From: Glandiceps talaboti
Taxonomy: Eukaryota; Hemichordata; Enteropneusta; Spengelidae
Reading direction: 5' to 3'
Length of the DNA stretch: 64,000 nt
Assembly: GCF_964340395.1 (NCBI RefSeq)
Contig: NC_135554.1
Location: 19,822,592 to 19,886,591, forward strand
Positions 37,401 through 52,683 of this stretch are shown piece by piece. Within the stretch, counting starts at the first letter, position 1. Each line of letters starts with the position of its first letter. A program made the translations under genes and the position numbers. The notes under the pieces were generated by a model. The model worked only from the letters and a program-made list of their open reading frames with translations, was not told the DNA's origin and searched no databases.

Positions 37401-37763
37401 TACAAATTTGCTGTGCTCAGGGGTCGGTCGGAAATAAAAAAACTTTTTTTTTTCTGATGTCGGAGCTGCAAATTAGGGTCGGTCGGGAGATGAGAAACAG
37501 AAAAATAAAAAGGGCCGCCCTTATATATAATGACAACATTTTTTTATGCTTGCAGTGCAGGGTAGACAATGCCAAAAACACATAGCAATGATTTGGAAAT
37601 TAATCTGGTTGCTGTTGTCGTTTAAGTGACTCTATCGAGAACAATCTTGCGGGTTGCGAGTCATTGAGGTAAATCTTTGCTGGAGACCATGCCAAGTCAC
37701 ATGAAGCGTTCATGCAAAAAAACTGTACATGTATGTGCATTCTCTCTCACTCTCTCATCCTTT

Positions 37764-37799
37764 CACACACACACACACACACACATGCACACACACACA
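37764..37799. repeat. (CA)n microsatellite
   Basis: CA units with one TG interruption, preceded by a CTCT-rich stretch. Confidence 0.95.
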
Positions 37800-38174
37800 G
37801 ACACATGGTGATCCCTTTTGCAGCACTGTTGACTTTGTAAAGTATGCAAAAAAAAGCACACATCCATGAGTTGAATGAATAAAAGAAATTACATTTGCAA
37901 AAGAATATGCTGTTAATTAAAAATGTGATTTCAAAATTGCTTGTAGTAACGATTCAAAAAAATGAAATGAGAAAAACAAGACAGAATGACAGCATTTATT
38001 TATGACCAACTTATTATGCATTGTATAATGTGTTGGTATATGATGGGTGTTTTGAAGTGACAAGCGTTGGCAGTTTACTCGATGTAAATAATTGTCAATA
38101 ATTGTAGGTTCTAACATGCATACAGACATCCAAGTTTCATGTATTACATGTAAAGATACATATTCCTGCATGAA

Positions 38175-38180
38175 TTTATT
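38175..38180 (-). terminator. Candidate PDE4 poly(A) signal
   Basis: TTTATT on the plus strand is AATAAA on the minus strand, about 360 bp past the PDE4 stop. A second AATAAA lies at 38000-37995. Either would give an ordinary 3' UTR; which is used cannot be told. Confidence 0.4.
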
Positions 38181-38537
38181 CACAGATCGGAACGTAACAT
38201 TCGCAAGTTTTCAGCGGACCTCTGACTGGTTCGATGTACCTTTCTTCATAATGCCAGTTCTGCTGTATACATCCGAAATGGTAATGGTCCGATGTATGCA
38301 ACAACAGTTTCAATTTTCACTGAACCAGGTTTTTCTGTGACATGTTAATACATGGATACAAAGTTCTTCTTAACTTGGGAGTCGTGTTTGACTGGAATGA
38401 TTTGATGACAAGTGAGTGGACTATCTTTGTATTCGTCATTGTTTCTCCTCTTTTTGTCTGCACCTCCTTCTGTTTTGTAAGTTACACATATCCCTAATCC
38501 ATTTCTTTTGTCGACTCTGACATCACATAGCGATAAC

Positions 38538-38843
38538 TCATGAATTTGTCGGCGTTCTATCGCTGCAATTGTCATCATCATAATTGTCATCACCATTGTC
38601 TCCGTTATCCTTGTGGTCCGGAAGTTCCAAATGCTCGGTTCCATCTTGTGGTTCTTCCACATCAAACTGGAATTTATCCTTGGTATCTTTACTGGTGTAA
38701 CTTGGTGATGGACTAATCGGGATCATGCTCTGGTACCAATCCCGGTTATCTTCCAGTGTATCCAGGATTTCCTGCGCGTCCGGGTATACTAGATCCGCCC
38801 ATGTCTCCCAAAGTGGATGTACAATAAAATCGATGAATCCAAC
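38538..38843 (-). CDS. PDE4: PDE4 last exon 13
   Basis: 101 codons and stop TGA. Encodes [36 protein letters not shown], then an acidic tail with [16 protein letters not shown] and an Asp/Asn-rich stretch. Shorter than the vertebrate tails. Confidence 0.97.
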   Translation of the reverse strand, partial: VGFIDFIVHPLWETWADLVYPDAQEILDTLEDNRDWYQSMIPISPSPSYTSKDTKDKFQFDVEEPQDGTEHLELPDHKDNGDNGDDNYDDDNCSDRTPTNS

Positions 38844-41800
38844 CTAGAATAAAGACAAAAACATGTAATATATTTGTTAGTATTATTGAATGTTGTTTTT
38901 TTCCATAGAACAGAACACTATTTTTAGAGACAGAATGAAATATAAATTTAGAAAAAAGTGATATCTTGACTCCCCTGTTTCAATATCATGCTTCAAACTG
39001 CACTCATCATTTGTTTTTGAAATTCATCCGTGTTTGATTGTTCTCACCTGTGACTTCTCCACTGATGCATTTTCTCTGTCCATCATTGGACTGACTATCA
39101 TTCCACGTGCCCTTTCTTTATCACCTTGACGGAAGAACTCTTCAATGACTCTCTCTGTCCACAGTCTGTACAATTCCAATGGTTTGGTGGGATTACCCAA
39201 ATCAGCACAGTGTACCATATTCTGAAGAACCTAGCAGTACAGAAACAAAATTTGGATTAGTAGTACAGCGCCCTCTAGTGTCATGGTTTATTTCACTTTT
39301 GTTTTTTCTTTGTGTGCCTTCATAATAACATGAAAGTGTATTTTGTTGTGGAGATGTTCAGGTTATGAATAATTAAAATCATTTACCTGTATTCTGTCCG
39401 TGTAATTATCTAGGAGTAAGAGCCCTGATCCAGCAACTTTCTTTGTCTCAACCATAGTTTTGAGGTCGGCAAGCAGACTCATATGTTTGGACATATCCGT
39501 TGCTAGCACCTGAAATGAACAGATACATGTAGCAGTCAGACAGGATTTCAGTATTTGATACAATTAGATGTTATTCCCCCAATATTTTTCTTTGTTCAGC
39601 CAAGGAAAATACGAGTGACCTAAGGGGGTTTTATCACCATGAGTCGCTAGACAAGTAGTGATAACTCTTAGGTCACACATATTTTCCGCCTGAATGAAGA
39701 ATATTATTGCAGAATAACATAATTAATTATACCAGTGCTAGTAATATTATATCAAAGAAAAATCGGGGAAAGTAATGTCAATTTTGAATGTTTTGACTCA
39801 TATTTCAAACACAGCAGAACCAGTGATGTAGATACACATTGTCGTGACAAAGACGTGTGCTGTCATGAAATAGAATGACTACAGTATAAATTCTACATTT
39901 TCCCGTTCAATTTGGCTCATGCATGGTATAATGAAAGGTGTCATCGATTGGATATTGCTGATTAACAAACCTATTATTGGAAATTACGAAAACCGTACAC
40001 AAAACTCTCAACACAATATATAAAACAAATACCAATAGTTTCCACAGGAACAAATATCAATATTTCAAACATATTTTATATAAAGCGTGTCTCAACTATG
40101 ATGATTATGATAATTCATATTCACGGAAAAATACATGATCGTAATCACTTCGAAAGGTTAGCTTCAACTATGGTTTCATTGAGGGCAGTATACACAGTAC
40201 AAAACATCAATCCATGGATGCAAGTGTGTCCGACAAAGTCTACTTTTTAAAAGTCCAATGTTTCTATCACTGGTACACTTACCATGTCTATCACCATCTT
40301 TCGAAGTGTTTTCCTTTGTTTTTTAGTCAGATTCTGAAAGATGTCACAGTTTTCTTCCTGGAGGAGTTTAAACGCTACAGCGAGATGATGGTTTTCAAGC
40401 ACTGATTCATCATTATACATCACTGCTAATTCACTACCTGTGACAAGACAAACAAACAGAAGACAAGTTCAACATTTACTCATAGTAATAACGTAATAAG
40501 GCCAAAATAGGAAAGAGAAGTTTCTGGTCATGGCATTCTGCTCAAAGTGGGGTGGACAAGGCAATTTTTTAATAACTCAGTCTGCTAAGACAGTCATTGA
40601 TCACGCACCTTGAAGAACTTTGTTTCCTTCACTTCATTTTAGTGTTTATTATACATTCAGTAAAGTTTGGGTAAATATCAATTACTAGTTCTCCTGATAT
40701 CAAATCATCTCTACCACAATGACAGCAAATGGCAGGAAAAGGTGATGAGGACAAATAGGGAATTTATTTCAACTGGTGATGTGTATTCTAAATCTTTTCT
40801 CTCTGCTCCATTTGCCGACACAGTATAAAAAGAAGACTAACGCACTCAGCACTGGTATCCAAGTCACATGTGCGCTGACCAGGAAAAATTTTTTTATTTT
40901 ATTTTTTTTATTTTATTTTTTTTTTTGGGGGGGGGGGGGCTATTGTAAACTTTCATACAGCATGTTTATTGGTTTTATGTATACTTACCACTTTCTATAA
41001 GAAACTGATTGTTCAGTCCAGGATGGTGGACATCATGAATGGCTGATGCAAATAACGCTGCTAATATTTCTAAGTCTGTGAACACATTCTGTAAATTAAG
41101 AACAATAATTGTAATGAATTGCTACATCATCAGTATAGACAATCGGTGAACAAATTTATCTAAAATGCACAAAAAGTTAAAGTCAAAACGATTAATGATG
41201 TCTCTCCATTGAAACAAAAATTTGTCAGAAATTTTAGCCACTTTTTGAACTCTGAAGACACAGTATCTTGTCGTCTTCACTTCTGTACACATGTATGTTA
41301 CTGTAAACCTACATATTTTCCACAACTAATTTTTTTTTGCGATTTTACAGTCTTCAGTGAGTTTTTAAACACTAATTTTCACTTAACTACCAGACTGGTA
41401 CATTGTTTTCATATGCAAGAAGGCATTTTAGTCACTATTTCTTTCTGAATTTTTGTTTTCTTGTGAAATTAGCGAAAATAATTCTTTTAGCGAAAATTTC
41501 CAGGTTAAATTTGTATTGCATTTTGTATTGTGGGTGATTTGATATCATTTGGTTTAAAATATGAAGCTTATACAGAATATAATTATACCATTCCCCAAAT
41601 TATGTTTCATTATGCTGGAAAAATACATCTGGATTCTGTCACTACTCTATCTTAATTGTAATGACAGGACTCTAAACATTACTTGTATTTTCCTTCACCA
41701 AACGAAGACACAACTATTTTTCAGGAATTGATTTCTCACCACTAATTTTAACCCCCTCTTATCTGGACTGATTTTGATGACATCACATACCTGAAGTGCT

Positions 41801-44800
41801 GTAGCTGACAGTAGATGGTGTGTAGAGTGTAAGACGTCTGCTGCATGGATATTATTGTGATATGGTACGTCTTTGACATAGTGATCTTCTAGTGTTAAAA
41901 GGTACGTCACTAGTGTATTGGCAGGGATTCTGAATGCCTTCAATATATCCCGTTCCTATCAAAAATGAAATTAAAATTGTATGTAACAAATGGAGTGATG
42001 AATTTTTATACAAATTACCAATACTAATCCACGCAAACTACATAGCAGTGTGAAAGGACCAAGACCTCTTTCCCCTACAAAACTGGCTGTAGCAGTGTCA
42101 AAGGACACGTTGTGCATTCCCCTTCCCCAAGTGGCCACCACTAGTACCAAAGGCCCCCAATCATACTCTAACTAGCTAGAACAGTTTGCAAGAACACCTA
42201 CCCCAGCTCTAACTGCCATGGTTATTTCAGTACTTAACAAGACTGGGACTACCAAACTGAGAATAGAGAAGTGTGCAAGGAGCTAAAACATTCTGGTATC
42301 ACAGCGACTCTGACTATCACTAATCCCATGTTTAGTTGTAACAGTTATCAACTAGTCTGATTTGTGATTTAGTTGCCGTGCAACAGATGTATCACAATGT
42401 AGTCATGGATTTTTTATTTCAAATTCAAATCTCACTTGTCATCTACATCTCTTTCATTGGTAGTGGTTTTGAATTATTGCTGAGGTTGTTATACATACTT
42501 ATATATACTATGTTTGTAATGGTTTCATCCTCAAAACAAGGGGAGGGTAGGATAGGGACAATGGAGGAGATCTCTCCCCCCCCCCCCCCTCAAAAAAAAA
42601 AATCACTTTCTGAATTCTGTCTACAAAGCTTCAATCATAATATTGTTATGATATTTCATAAAATGTCTAAAAAGTATATTCTCGAAAGTCCAAAGTTTTG
42701 ATTTATGAACCATTCATCAGTCTCTTTGCACCTCATAATCAAAGTGTTTTGAGTCACAGCAGTTCTCCAATTCACATATGCATGCTGCATGTCTTTCACT
42801 ACAAAATCGTACCCAGTAACTAAGAAAGCTCTAGAATTTGTTCCTGAGTATGAATTTACTTTAGTAAGATTTATGACATGTGAACTGCCTGAAATCTAAC
42901 TTCAACACCATGGTTGGAATTTGGGATGGACAACAGCTGACATAGTAATCATGACAGAACTGTGGTCAAAAAAAAAAGTAAAAAAAAAAAAAGTAAAAAA
43001 AAAGTAAAAAACAAAAACAAAACAAAAAAACCCCAACCCATCAGAAGGACTTGCTTATTGGTAACCACTGAACTTTGATAAGGGTAAATTCAATGATCTT
43101 GATTTGACTGTCTTCATCCAACTCACCTGAAATATTGTGTATGTAACAGCTGTAAGAGGTCTGTTTACAGTCAATTCATTTATTTTAAACATCTGTAAGC
43201 CCCATTTATTAATATTTTCCATTTCCTAAGAAAAAAATGATCAAATTACAATTAGAAAATATGATAATTCTATTTTCTTCGGTTTTGAAACTTATTTAGA
43301 AATAAATTCTCAGTGTGTTGTATGTCACTGCTTAAGTAAATACAGTGCAATTTTGGAACAAGGTTGGAACTCTTGAACAGTCAATCACTATCTGGCTTAC
43401 AAAAAGATTTGCATAAATACCCATAATACTTTTGAAAATTGCACCTGTGAACTATCAATCACTATCTGATTTACATATATTTGCATAAATACCATAATAT
43501 TTTTTGAAACAGCCAATCACAATCTGGCTCATGATATTTTTTCATATACTACAACTATGACAAGTCTGAGCTATTCAAGCCAGGCTATTCTGAGAAAATG
43601 AACTATCTGAGATGATATCCAAATACAAGCTCTAAACATTTTTTTTTTTGTAATTTGACAAACATCGTGGTTCATAATAATAATTTGAAATATCTCAAAG
43701 CATGAAATCTCACTTTTTCAAGTGCAGCTTCGTCTTTGACGTCGACTCCAAATCTGGGTACCAGTCCTGTAAAACTGTTGTGATGCCTGAGTTTTTGAAT
43801 ACCTCCTATCTTACTCATTTCACCCGCTTTCCCTAACGCTCGTACTCGCGGTGACTGTAGCAATTCTTTAGGTTCCTTCGCAGGTGATGGGACGTCCATT
43901 TCCTGTTGCTTATCTGTATAGGTAGAAAATGGGCAGTTGTAACAAAGTGTACTATAGTGTTACAGCAGTATTTGACTGAGACAGACTTTGAACATTCTGT
44001 TGAGCTTGACAATGTCAATACAAGTAACTCTCAGCTATTTATCTTGTAGCAGACTGTGTAAAGGGCTGATTGAAAATTTCACCATGGGGTTGAGGGTATT
44101 TGTATACATGTTGCGTATTACTTTTGATAAATTCAAAATATTGTTTCCCTTGACATTCAGTTTTTACGAGTGAATCTTTCAAACATATCCTGTACGGCAT
44201 GCATTTTGCATTTCTGGCCCTGAGACTGAGGAGTTATCAATCGATGCATCCACTCAGGAGCTAGGAGGCCACTTTCATTTCACAAATTGAGGTTGCACAA
44301 ATGACCCAGCTTCATCTTTGACTTGGACTCCAACAAATCTGGTTACAAGTTCTGTGAAACTGTTCTGTTGCCTGAGATTATGAATATCGACAATCTTTCT
44401 CATTTCATCCACTTTGACTTGATTGCTGTCATAAATTAGATGTAGTTTGTTTGTTTATACAAGGTACAACAACTTACCTAAGAATGTATTGCATATAAAA
44501 TCTGATACTTGATTGCCTGATCGACTCGTCTCTGAAAAGTGACTCAACTCTCGGTTCAACATGCGCTTAAACTGAAAGAGAAACAAGGAGTGATGTCACA
44601 TTCAGTTCACCAAAACAAATACATACTGTGCAGCAGTGTGCGCTCTAGAGTCTAAGCCAATTTGATATGCCACTAACACAGCATTTTCTTATGACAAACT
44701 AAAATTTGGCATTTTCCCATAAAACACAGCATTTATTATTGTTTTGAACCATAACAAGAAAATATGTCTCTCAACGACTCATAATAGGATACTACACTGC

Positions 44801-47800
44801 TTTGGAGATTAATAGAAACTGTAGAAATAAAACATTGTACAATATGAAATGTTTACCAGAATTTACATCATCAAAATTGACTTTACCCTTGAATTTTACG
44901 GAACCAATATACATTTTGTATGTCCGACAACTCTTATCATATACATGTTACACTGAGAGATTGCATATCATCATCATAATAGCAAAAACTTTAAGATGAC
45001 AAGAACATCTATTATATATAGGTGCAACTTACTTTGCTAGATGCTAAATCGCTGACTGATCTGTGTGTTTGCATGTTTTCTAATTGTTCCAAGCACCAGT
45101 CGAGTTCTTCTAACGTTTCCAAAGCTTTTGTGTAGTTGTCGTCTGTTAATGTGGTAGATGGACTCCGAGTATACTGTTTCTCCCCTGATGCTTTTCTGAA
45201 GACGCATCAAAAATATGGTAATATATATGAGTCATTTTTGTTGAATGGTTGCCGTGGAAACTTGACTTTGTGCAGCACTTGTTTGTGACAAGCGATGCTC
45301 AATCATAACAAAACATTATCACCCGTGACGCAATTGTCACAAATCATCTCTCTCCTGCGTTTGTATTAATTAGATTGCCAAAGAAACCGAGGTTCAACTT
45401 GACCATGTCATTAACACTGGGGGTTTTAAACACTAGCATTGTTCATATAATCGGCTTATCCTACCATGATGATGCAACTTTGACATACGTCACTTGTTTT
45501 GTCATTTATGGATAGATAATTATTAGAAGAGGAGCTTGGGGGTTTAATTTGACCTTGTTATTCAAAAATGATGTCGTCAGACATAAGCTGGTATTTCCAA
45601 AGAAGGCATCATGACAGGTGATAGGATAGGTTGCTAGGAGAGGAACGGGGGTGGGGGTGGGGGGTTCAAACTTGACGCTGTGATTTAAACATTAACGTCA
45701 CTTTTGATCTGTTCACTGTCACACAAACATCAAGTTTGAAATACATCATTTATTTTGTGATGTGGAAAGGTTGCATGTAGAGGAGGAACCAGTGCATGCT
45801 GATCAAACCTGACGTATTTCAAACACCCACATCACTCGATCTTGATCCGTTCATTTTCAATAAAATATCACGATGATATTTAGTTAAATTTCAAATACGT
45901 CTTTCATCTTATGGGTCTTGATTGTACATGTAAGGCTAGGTTGCTTGGAGAAGGGGGGGGGGGTGGGCGGGGGCGGTCAGGGGTCAAATACATTTTGTAT
46001 CGTGGTCACCAGGTATTTGAAGCATCGTTGTCATGTCATTTTTGATATGCATTTAAATATGTCATTCACCTTTGAAATATACGAAATGGGTATGGTTTGT
46101 TTGGAGAGTAACGTGGATGTCAAACTTGACCATGTATTTTAATTATCAATGTCACACGTCACAATTACGCATAACTATGATGCAAATTTTGTCTCACAGC
46201 GCTCTCTAATTCGTCATTACCTATTTTCTTAAAGAGCAACATACCTCTCCAAGCAACCTATTCATATAAACACAAGATAAGAGATGTATTTAAATTTGCG
46301 TCATAATGATGTTTTGTTGAAAAATGAACAAAAGTAGTTGCCATAGAAACGTACTCTTGACGAGAGATTTGTAATTTCAATGTTACTCTTTCATCTTCCA
46401 TTTCACAAAAAGCATGGCTATGACAAAATACATTCTGCATTACATTTTGTATAACTGTCATGGTTATGTAGTAATTTACACTCTGGGCTTGGCACTGTGA
46501 CCTACATATCTGTTACAGGCTTGTCGAGGGGAAGGGAGTGTCTGTGACATTATCAGACAATAGCTGTTATACGCTACATATTGATTTTAGCTATAATGAA
46601 TGCATTAATAATCAATTTGCCTCTTAATTCCTTCCAGGGACATGTATCACTTATACAGCCTGGTCATTATATTTCATATTAAAACCAGTATCAACAAGGG
46701 CCATGTTTGTCATTTTAATACTTTTCAGTTCGATGAAAAAAAAAATATTCAAATAAATACCTTTTGTATACTAAATTGATGAATTTTGCAATAAAAGTTT
46801 CAAATGTGACGCCTTGACTGTTAGACAATATAGATTTACTGATTCACTGCAGTGAAAATATTTTTTTAAGTTTCACAATTTTTATATCACTTACTTTGTT
46901 GCATTGACTCCAGTAAGGGATACATAATTATTACGAACACTTCTTAAACTTGCTAGAATCTGTGCAAATGGTGTGACAATAATGTCTTCTCCATGTCTGC
47001 AAATAAAAAGAGATTTATTAATATCTTGTACTTCTATAGCAAATACTTATATTTGTTGTGTACATGTATAGCCCTACAAACGGAAGAAAACCTAGATATT
47101 TTCGACACTCAAAAATATTACAATTTTACAGTCTGCAGCTCGTTCTAAAAAGACTACTTTTTACTAATTACTAGACTAGAATGTAAAAGAGCATTTTAGT
47201 CACGAATCATTTTTTTTGCATATTTCTATGTCCAGCAAAATAAGTGAAAATAAGTCAGAATATATTAGATCTTCTTTGAAATATTTTGAGTTTGAATTTG
47301 AACTGATTCTGTGTTCTCACGGAACAAGAAAACAGAAAGCAAAGACTCTCCTTGTAATTTCTGTATTCTCCCTGCATAAGGTATTAATAAACAGGGGTAC
47401 GGCACCCTATTGTAATTTGTATGTTCATTTTCAACAAGCTAACAAGGCCATGGAGTCCTCTCATAGTTTCTGTGTTCTTCTTGAACAAGGTAACAGGAAT
47501 GCTGAGCATCTTGCGCTTCCTCAATACAATATACCTAATATTTTCTCAGATTCAGCAATGTTTTTTTTATCAAAATTTTAGATTATACTCACGAATCGCT
47601 GGCTATGGAGGAATTTCTTGACATAGATTTTGGTGACAAATCAAAATCACTGTCTGATCTGTAAAGGAAGGATTCTCTTCTTTGATTGAAGTTTGCAGAT
47701 AGAACCAATCCTGATGACGGACTTGCTGCATCCAACGGACTTCGACACGGTGCAGAGCCATTTTCAACATCAAAACTGCAACAAAGCAAAAACGAGAGAT

Positions 47801-50800
47801 ACTTTATAAATACTTGTTTTCTAACGATAAACTGCAATGAACAAATAAATGAGAGAGATAAATTGTAAACATTTTTCAAATAATTTACAATTTTTTAAAT
47901 TTCTTCTGCAAAAAGTACAATCTGTTTATTCAATTTGGTTTAAAACTAAAGCGAAGCAGAAATGAATCGATTCAAAATCCATTGCTCAGTTTTTTCACGA
48001 AGACATACATCGGTTTATCTGAATCAATTCAGTTTGACTTGGTTTGAAATCGATTCAGGTAGGGACAAGGCTAATAAGACAGCAACAAGTCTCTCAGGGC
48101 TAGTCTGTAATCATGTAAACAATGAATGATGTAATGATTTGGCAAATATTTACGTGCTCTTATCTTTGTTTACTAAACAACTAATGTATGTCATACTTCA
48201 GTTTTTGAATATCCTGAATAAATATATGCAGGATTAAATACAACATTTTCCACTTTCATAACATAAGACATCTTGAGAAAACTTTTTACAGAGCACCTCA
48301 TCTCCAGTTCAAGAAGAAGCAGTCAGTGTACCAACCATGTCATTGAACTATTTAATATCCAGGTTGTACAAATGTTACGCTCTATCAAGCTTATGATTAA
48401 AAGTGGTATTTGTTATGTTTCAGTCAATACAATATGTACTCTTCAAGTTCAGATAAAACAACACAAAACAAAAGTAAAAGAAGCATAGACAAATGTTCCA
48501 ATCCCCTCTATACAAAGATGAGGTCGATCTTATCCTATCATTAAGCTTAGGGGACCACCTTGCCAAGAAAGTAATTTGTACAAAACCTGCATCATACGAC
48601 CTCTCTACAAAAGTGTAATGAATAATGGCAAACCTGGCTTTAATATAGAAGAGGTCTGCTGTGTACTAGAGCAAGGCATTATGGGAAATTAACAAATGTT
48701 AGGAGCTCCACAACTCTAGGAACAATACCAACACAATGCTGTGGTCAGCTATGGGAACAAAAATAAGTTGCACAATACACTGAATTGGTGAAATTTGATT
48801 GTTGTGGCTCACCCTAAGCATCAAGAAATACAGCTGAAACCAGCCTCACCTTTGCTCCCCTTTTTAAAGTTGTACTTGAATGCAATAGGCGCCAATATTC
48901 ACATCATTATATCTACCTAATCAGATTTTACTGCTTCAAATATATTAGGCAGCCACTCATCTCAACTCAAAGCAATAATTTCCTCACTCAACATGCACTG
49001 CCAGCCTTGACAGAATAGATTTGTCATTAAAAATTTAATCACTTTAGATTGGAGGAATCAGAACTTACAGAATCTAATTCTTAACCTGATACACATCCAA
49101 CCTCGCAATATCGAATAAAGACATCACTGGGTATGGAAATGACTGGACTGGTTTGTGTTCACGACTAGCACACGTTATCACGGTGACGAATCCCTTTGTT
49201 GTATGCTGACAAAATCATGATAATTCATACAAAATACTAACACAGATTCTGTCATTATTGGACATTTGTCAGTTTACCTTTCAACATAGATTCTTTTATC
49301 GAACAGTTGCTATGTGTGTACTTTATCTAAGCTTGAAGGATAACATGTAAAATCTCAACAAACAAGATATGGTTCCTAAGTCTGGGAACCAGAAAACGTC
49401 TTGACAACCTAAAGTTACAAAATAGCAAAAAAATGTTGCCTACTGGTAATAATTTTACTTTGTAAGTAAAATTTACACAATCTCAGTAAAACATGATATG
49501 GTTAAAGTGAAGTGAACTAGAAAATGTTTTGACAACTTCAACTACAAAATAGCAATAATGGTTGTCTATTGGTATTAATGTTACTGTTGCAGTACATTAG
49601 TTACAAAATATGTCTGCCATTTTCAACAGAGCCTATAAAATTACAAAAAATATTATCTGTCCATATCATTTGCAGATTGTTAAAAGTGTAATGTAGTAAA
49701 TTTTAAATTTCTTATCTATAAAATCCAAATTATTCTTAGTATACAAGAAGATAGCTTTTCTTTCAACAATTTCAGTCTAATTTTTCTGTGGTGTACGGTA
49801 TGAAGGATATTTTGTTCAATGACTGAAAGACTGACCAACCATTTTGATAATTCTGAAATTTGTACAAAGGCATGACCTTACAAATTGCACAGAAATGATA
49901 ATCATTAGAAATATCATCACTGCATGGACCTAATTTGCATATGAACTTTGACCTTTCTTTGTGATTCAAATTAACAGTCTGAGAATGATTGACAGTTATA
50001 TAGATTAGTGACTAGATTCTGACTATTGTCACCACTAATACGTGCTGAAGCTTTGTGTAACCATATCACATTTCATTCTGGATAAAACGAACATATGTAT
50101 CCTGTACACGGATGCCTATCAATCAAAAAACAGGAATACCAAATAAAAAAGCTGTCGTAATTACACATCTGTTAGCCATAAATGAGATGATTTTATAGTA
50201 TACAAGTCAATCTTCTATATGTTGTCCAATAATTACACAATTTGAAATTTACGAATTGGGAATGTAATTTGGAGCATAATTTTCCGGCTATTATCCAATA
50301 TGTTATTGTAGAGAGAATCAATAGACTATTGCACATTTTATATCTCGATTCATAAAAGCATAATAGAACAGCATGTATACCAGGCTAATGTGATTCATGA
50401 AATAATATATCGTGGGCAAACTGACCGACATAAAATGTAATCAAAATGGAATCATGAAATGCAAACAGAAAATACAATGTTGTAACAGAGACTCTAGAAA
50501 TCTGGACTCAAATTACATATATGCAATTATTATTCTAGATGTTGTGTGTATTATATAATTACCAATGTGATCAATTTCAAACAGAATATGAGATACTTCT
50601 GAAACCCACATCACTAGCATCATGACACAGAGTCAGTATCCATGGTAACAGCATCCAAGATAAATCAAGGTACAAATTCCAACCCTCCACAGTTTTTTCA
50701 TGATGCACATTCTTCAAGGATTTTGAACCAAATGATGAGCTTTTCTGATGTTCTACACTTAAATCTTGATTTCGTGGTCAGGTAACCAAATAAACATTAC

Positions 50801-52619
50801 AAAACTTTTCACAAAACTCTGTGATTGGTAAAAGTTGCCTATTACAAACCCCAGTCCTTCAGCTATACAGCAGAACACATTTGACAATGATAATTTGTCA
50901 GCAGTTCTGCATCCTGGTGAAACAACAGGACTCTTTCTGGTACACTATACAAGACACCATCATATTCATAATTTTCATAAATATTATCAATTATTAGTTA
51001 TCATTTTTTGATATGTCAATATGCTGTATGGTGAGTCCTTGCATCTAATATCAGTTTACAATCTCTCTACCCTTCGATTTTTACTTTCACAGGAGCTTTG
51101 TACCTATACCCTCCTTACAAGATATACATAATTCAAATGACAAATATGACAACCTCTTATTAGCTGTTCAACAGTTTTAAGAGTACCACATTAAAGTTAA
51201 AGCTGTGACCTTTGCGGCCACAACACATCATTGATATTGTTAAATTCAGAACACTCATAAACCTAGTAGTGTTGAATACATAAAGTCATGACATATTATC
51301 CCACTCAACACACTACATGTTACTGTTAGCCATGACTGCCAAAATGGCCCTATAGGGACATCTACAAAAGATATATGTTTTGACAAGTGCCCACATAATT
51401 GTCAAGTGTGCACAAAGCTTGTCTTTTGAATGGGAACCCAATAAATGAGACATTAAATGTGTCACAAGATCCAATTATAAAACACATCAGTTTGTAATTG
51501 ATAGTGGTAATATAAAACAGTTGTTGTGAATTATAAAGTCACACCATATACATTATACATATATCAACATCCAACCTCTGCCTGATCTGACCTTTTATTT
51601 CACACTTCCCTCATCGATCACATTCATAATATAATTAAAGTTACTATAATATATGTTTAAACTCCGGTATCACGAGTAAACCAAATTAAAAATACTGGTA
51701 GTAGTAAAATATATATGAATGAACAAGTATATCAGAAAGGCGCAAACAAAAATAGAACTGCGATGTTTAGAAATCGGTGTACTAATAGCTACAAAGCATA
51801 CTGAACTCTATAGCCCTATCAATGTTAGACTGTCGACAGTTGTTCGTTCAATTCTACCAGGGTAAATCCTGCATATAAGTTAAGCTGAAGTTTATTTATT
51901 TTCTACAGCACCTTTTCTATTCATTAACATTCAAAAGCGCTGTACATACAATAAATTTAAAAGCATGGTAAAACAATCAAACGAATAGAATTAAAAACAA
52001 CAAACTGGTTACAATAATTACAAGAAAAAAGGGCTAGTGACAACTTAATTTACAGATGATATAGTAACATAAATTTAACATCTGGGATGTATGTACCATA
52101 CACTGTATAGTAATTAGTAGGAAGGCAATTTTGTTTATTACCTCATTAAGCTAATATTTAAGAAATTAAAATTTGAATAATGCAGCTGATCATGTAAGGA
52201 TATATAGTTGCTTCTAATTAGTTTCAATGTTATGAAAGCGACATTTAAAAGTATCATAGTCCTAGTAGTATAGGGTACAAAATTAGGATTTGAGGTAACT
52301 TAATCAAAGATATAGTTTAGATATTAGGACATAAAGAAAAGAGAGCTAATTGATGGTAAACTTGTACTGTACAGTAGTATTTAGTAATGTTATTATCGTC
52401 ATCACTGTAATATGAAACTTTGACATTGTTATCACTGTTGTTGTCATTAGCAACATCATCATTATCATTATTGTCATCGTCGTTAGCATCATCCGTGCTG
52501 TCGTCATCTTGATCATCATCATCGTCATTGTGGTCGTTATCGTCATCATTATTATAATCATCGTCATCATCATCATCACCACCACCACCATCATCATTGT
52601 GTCATCATCATCATCGTTG

Positions 52620-52683
<64 letters not shown>

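Noticed and set aside
48880-48960. Possible extra PDE4 first exon with donor AAAG|GTGAGG
   Set aside because: The phase-2 frame meets TAA a few codons upstream and has no ATG.
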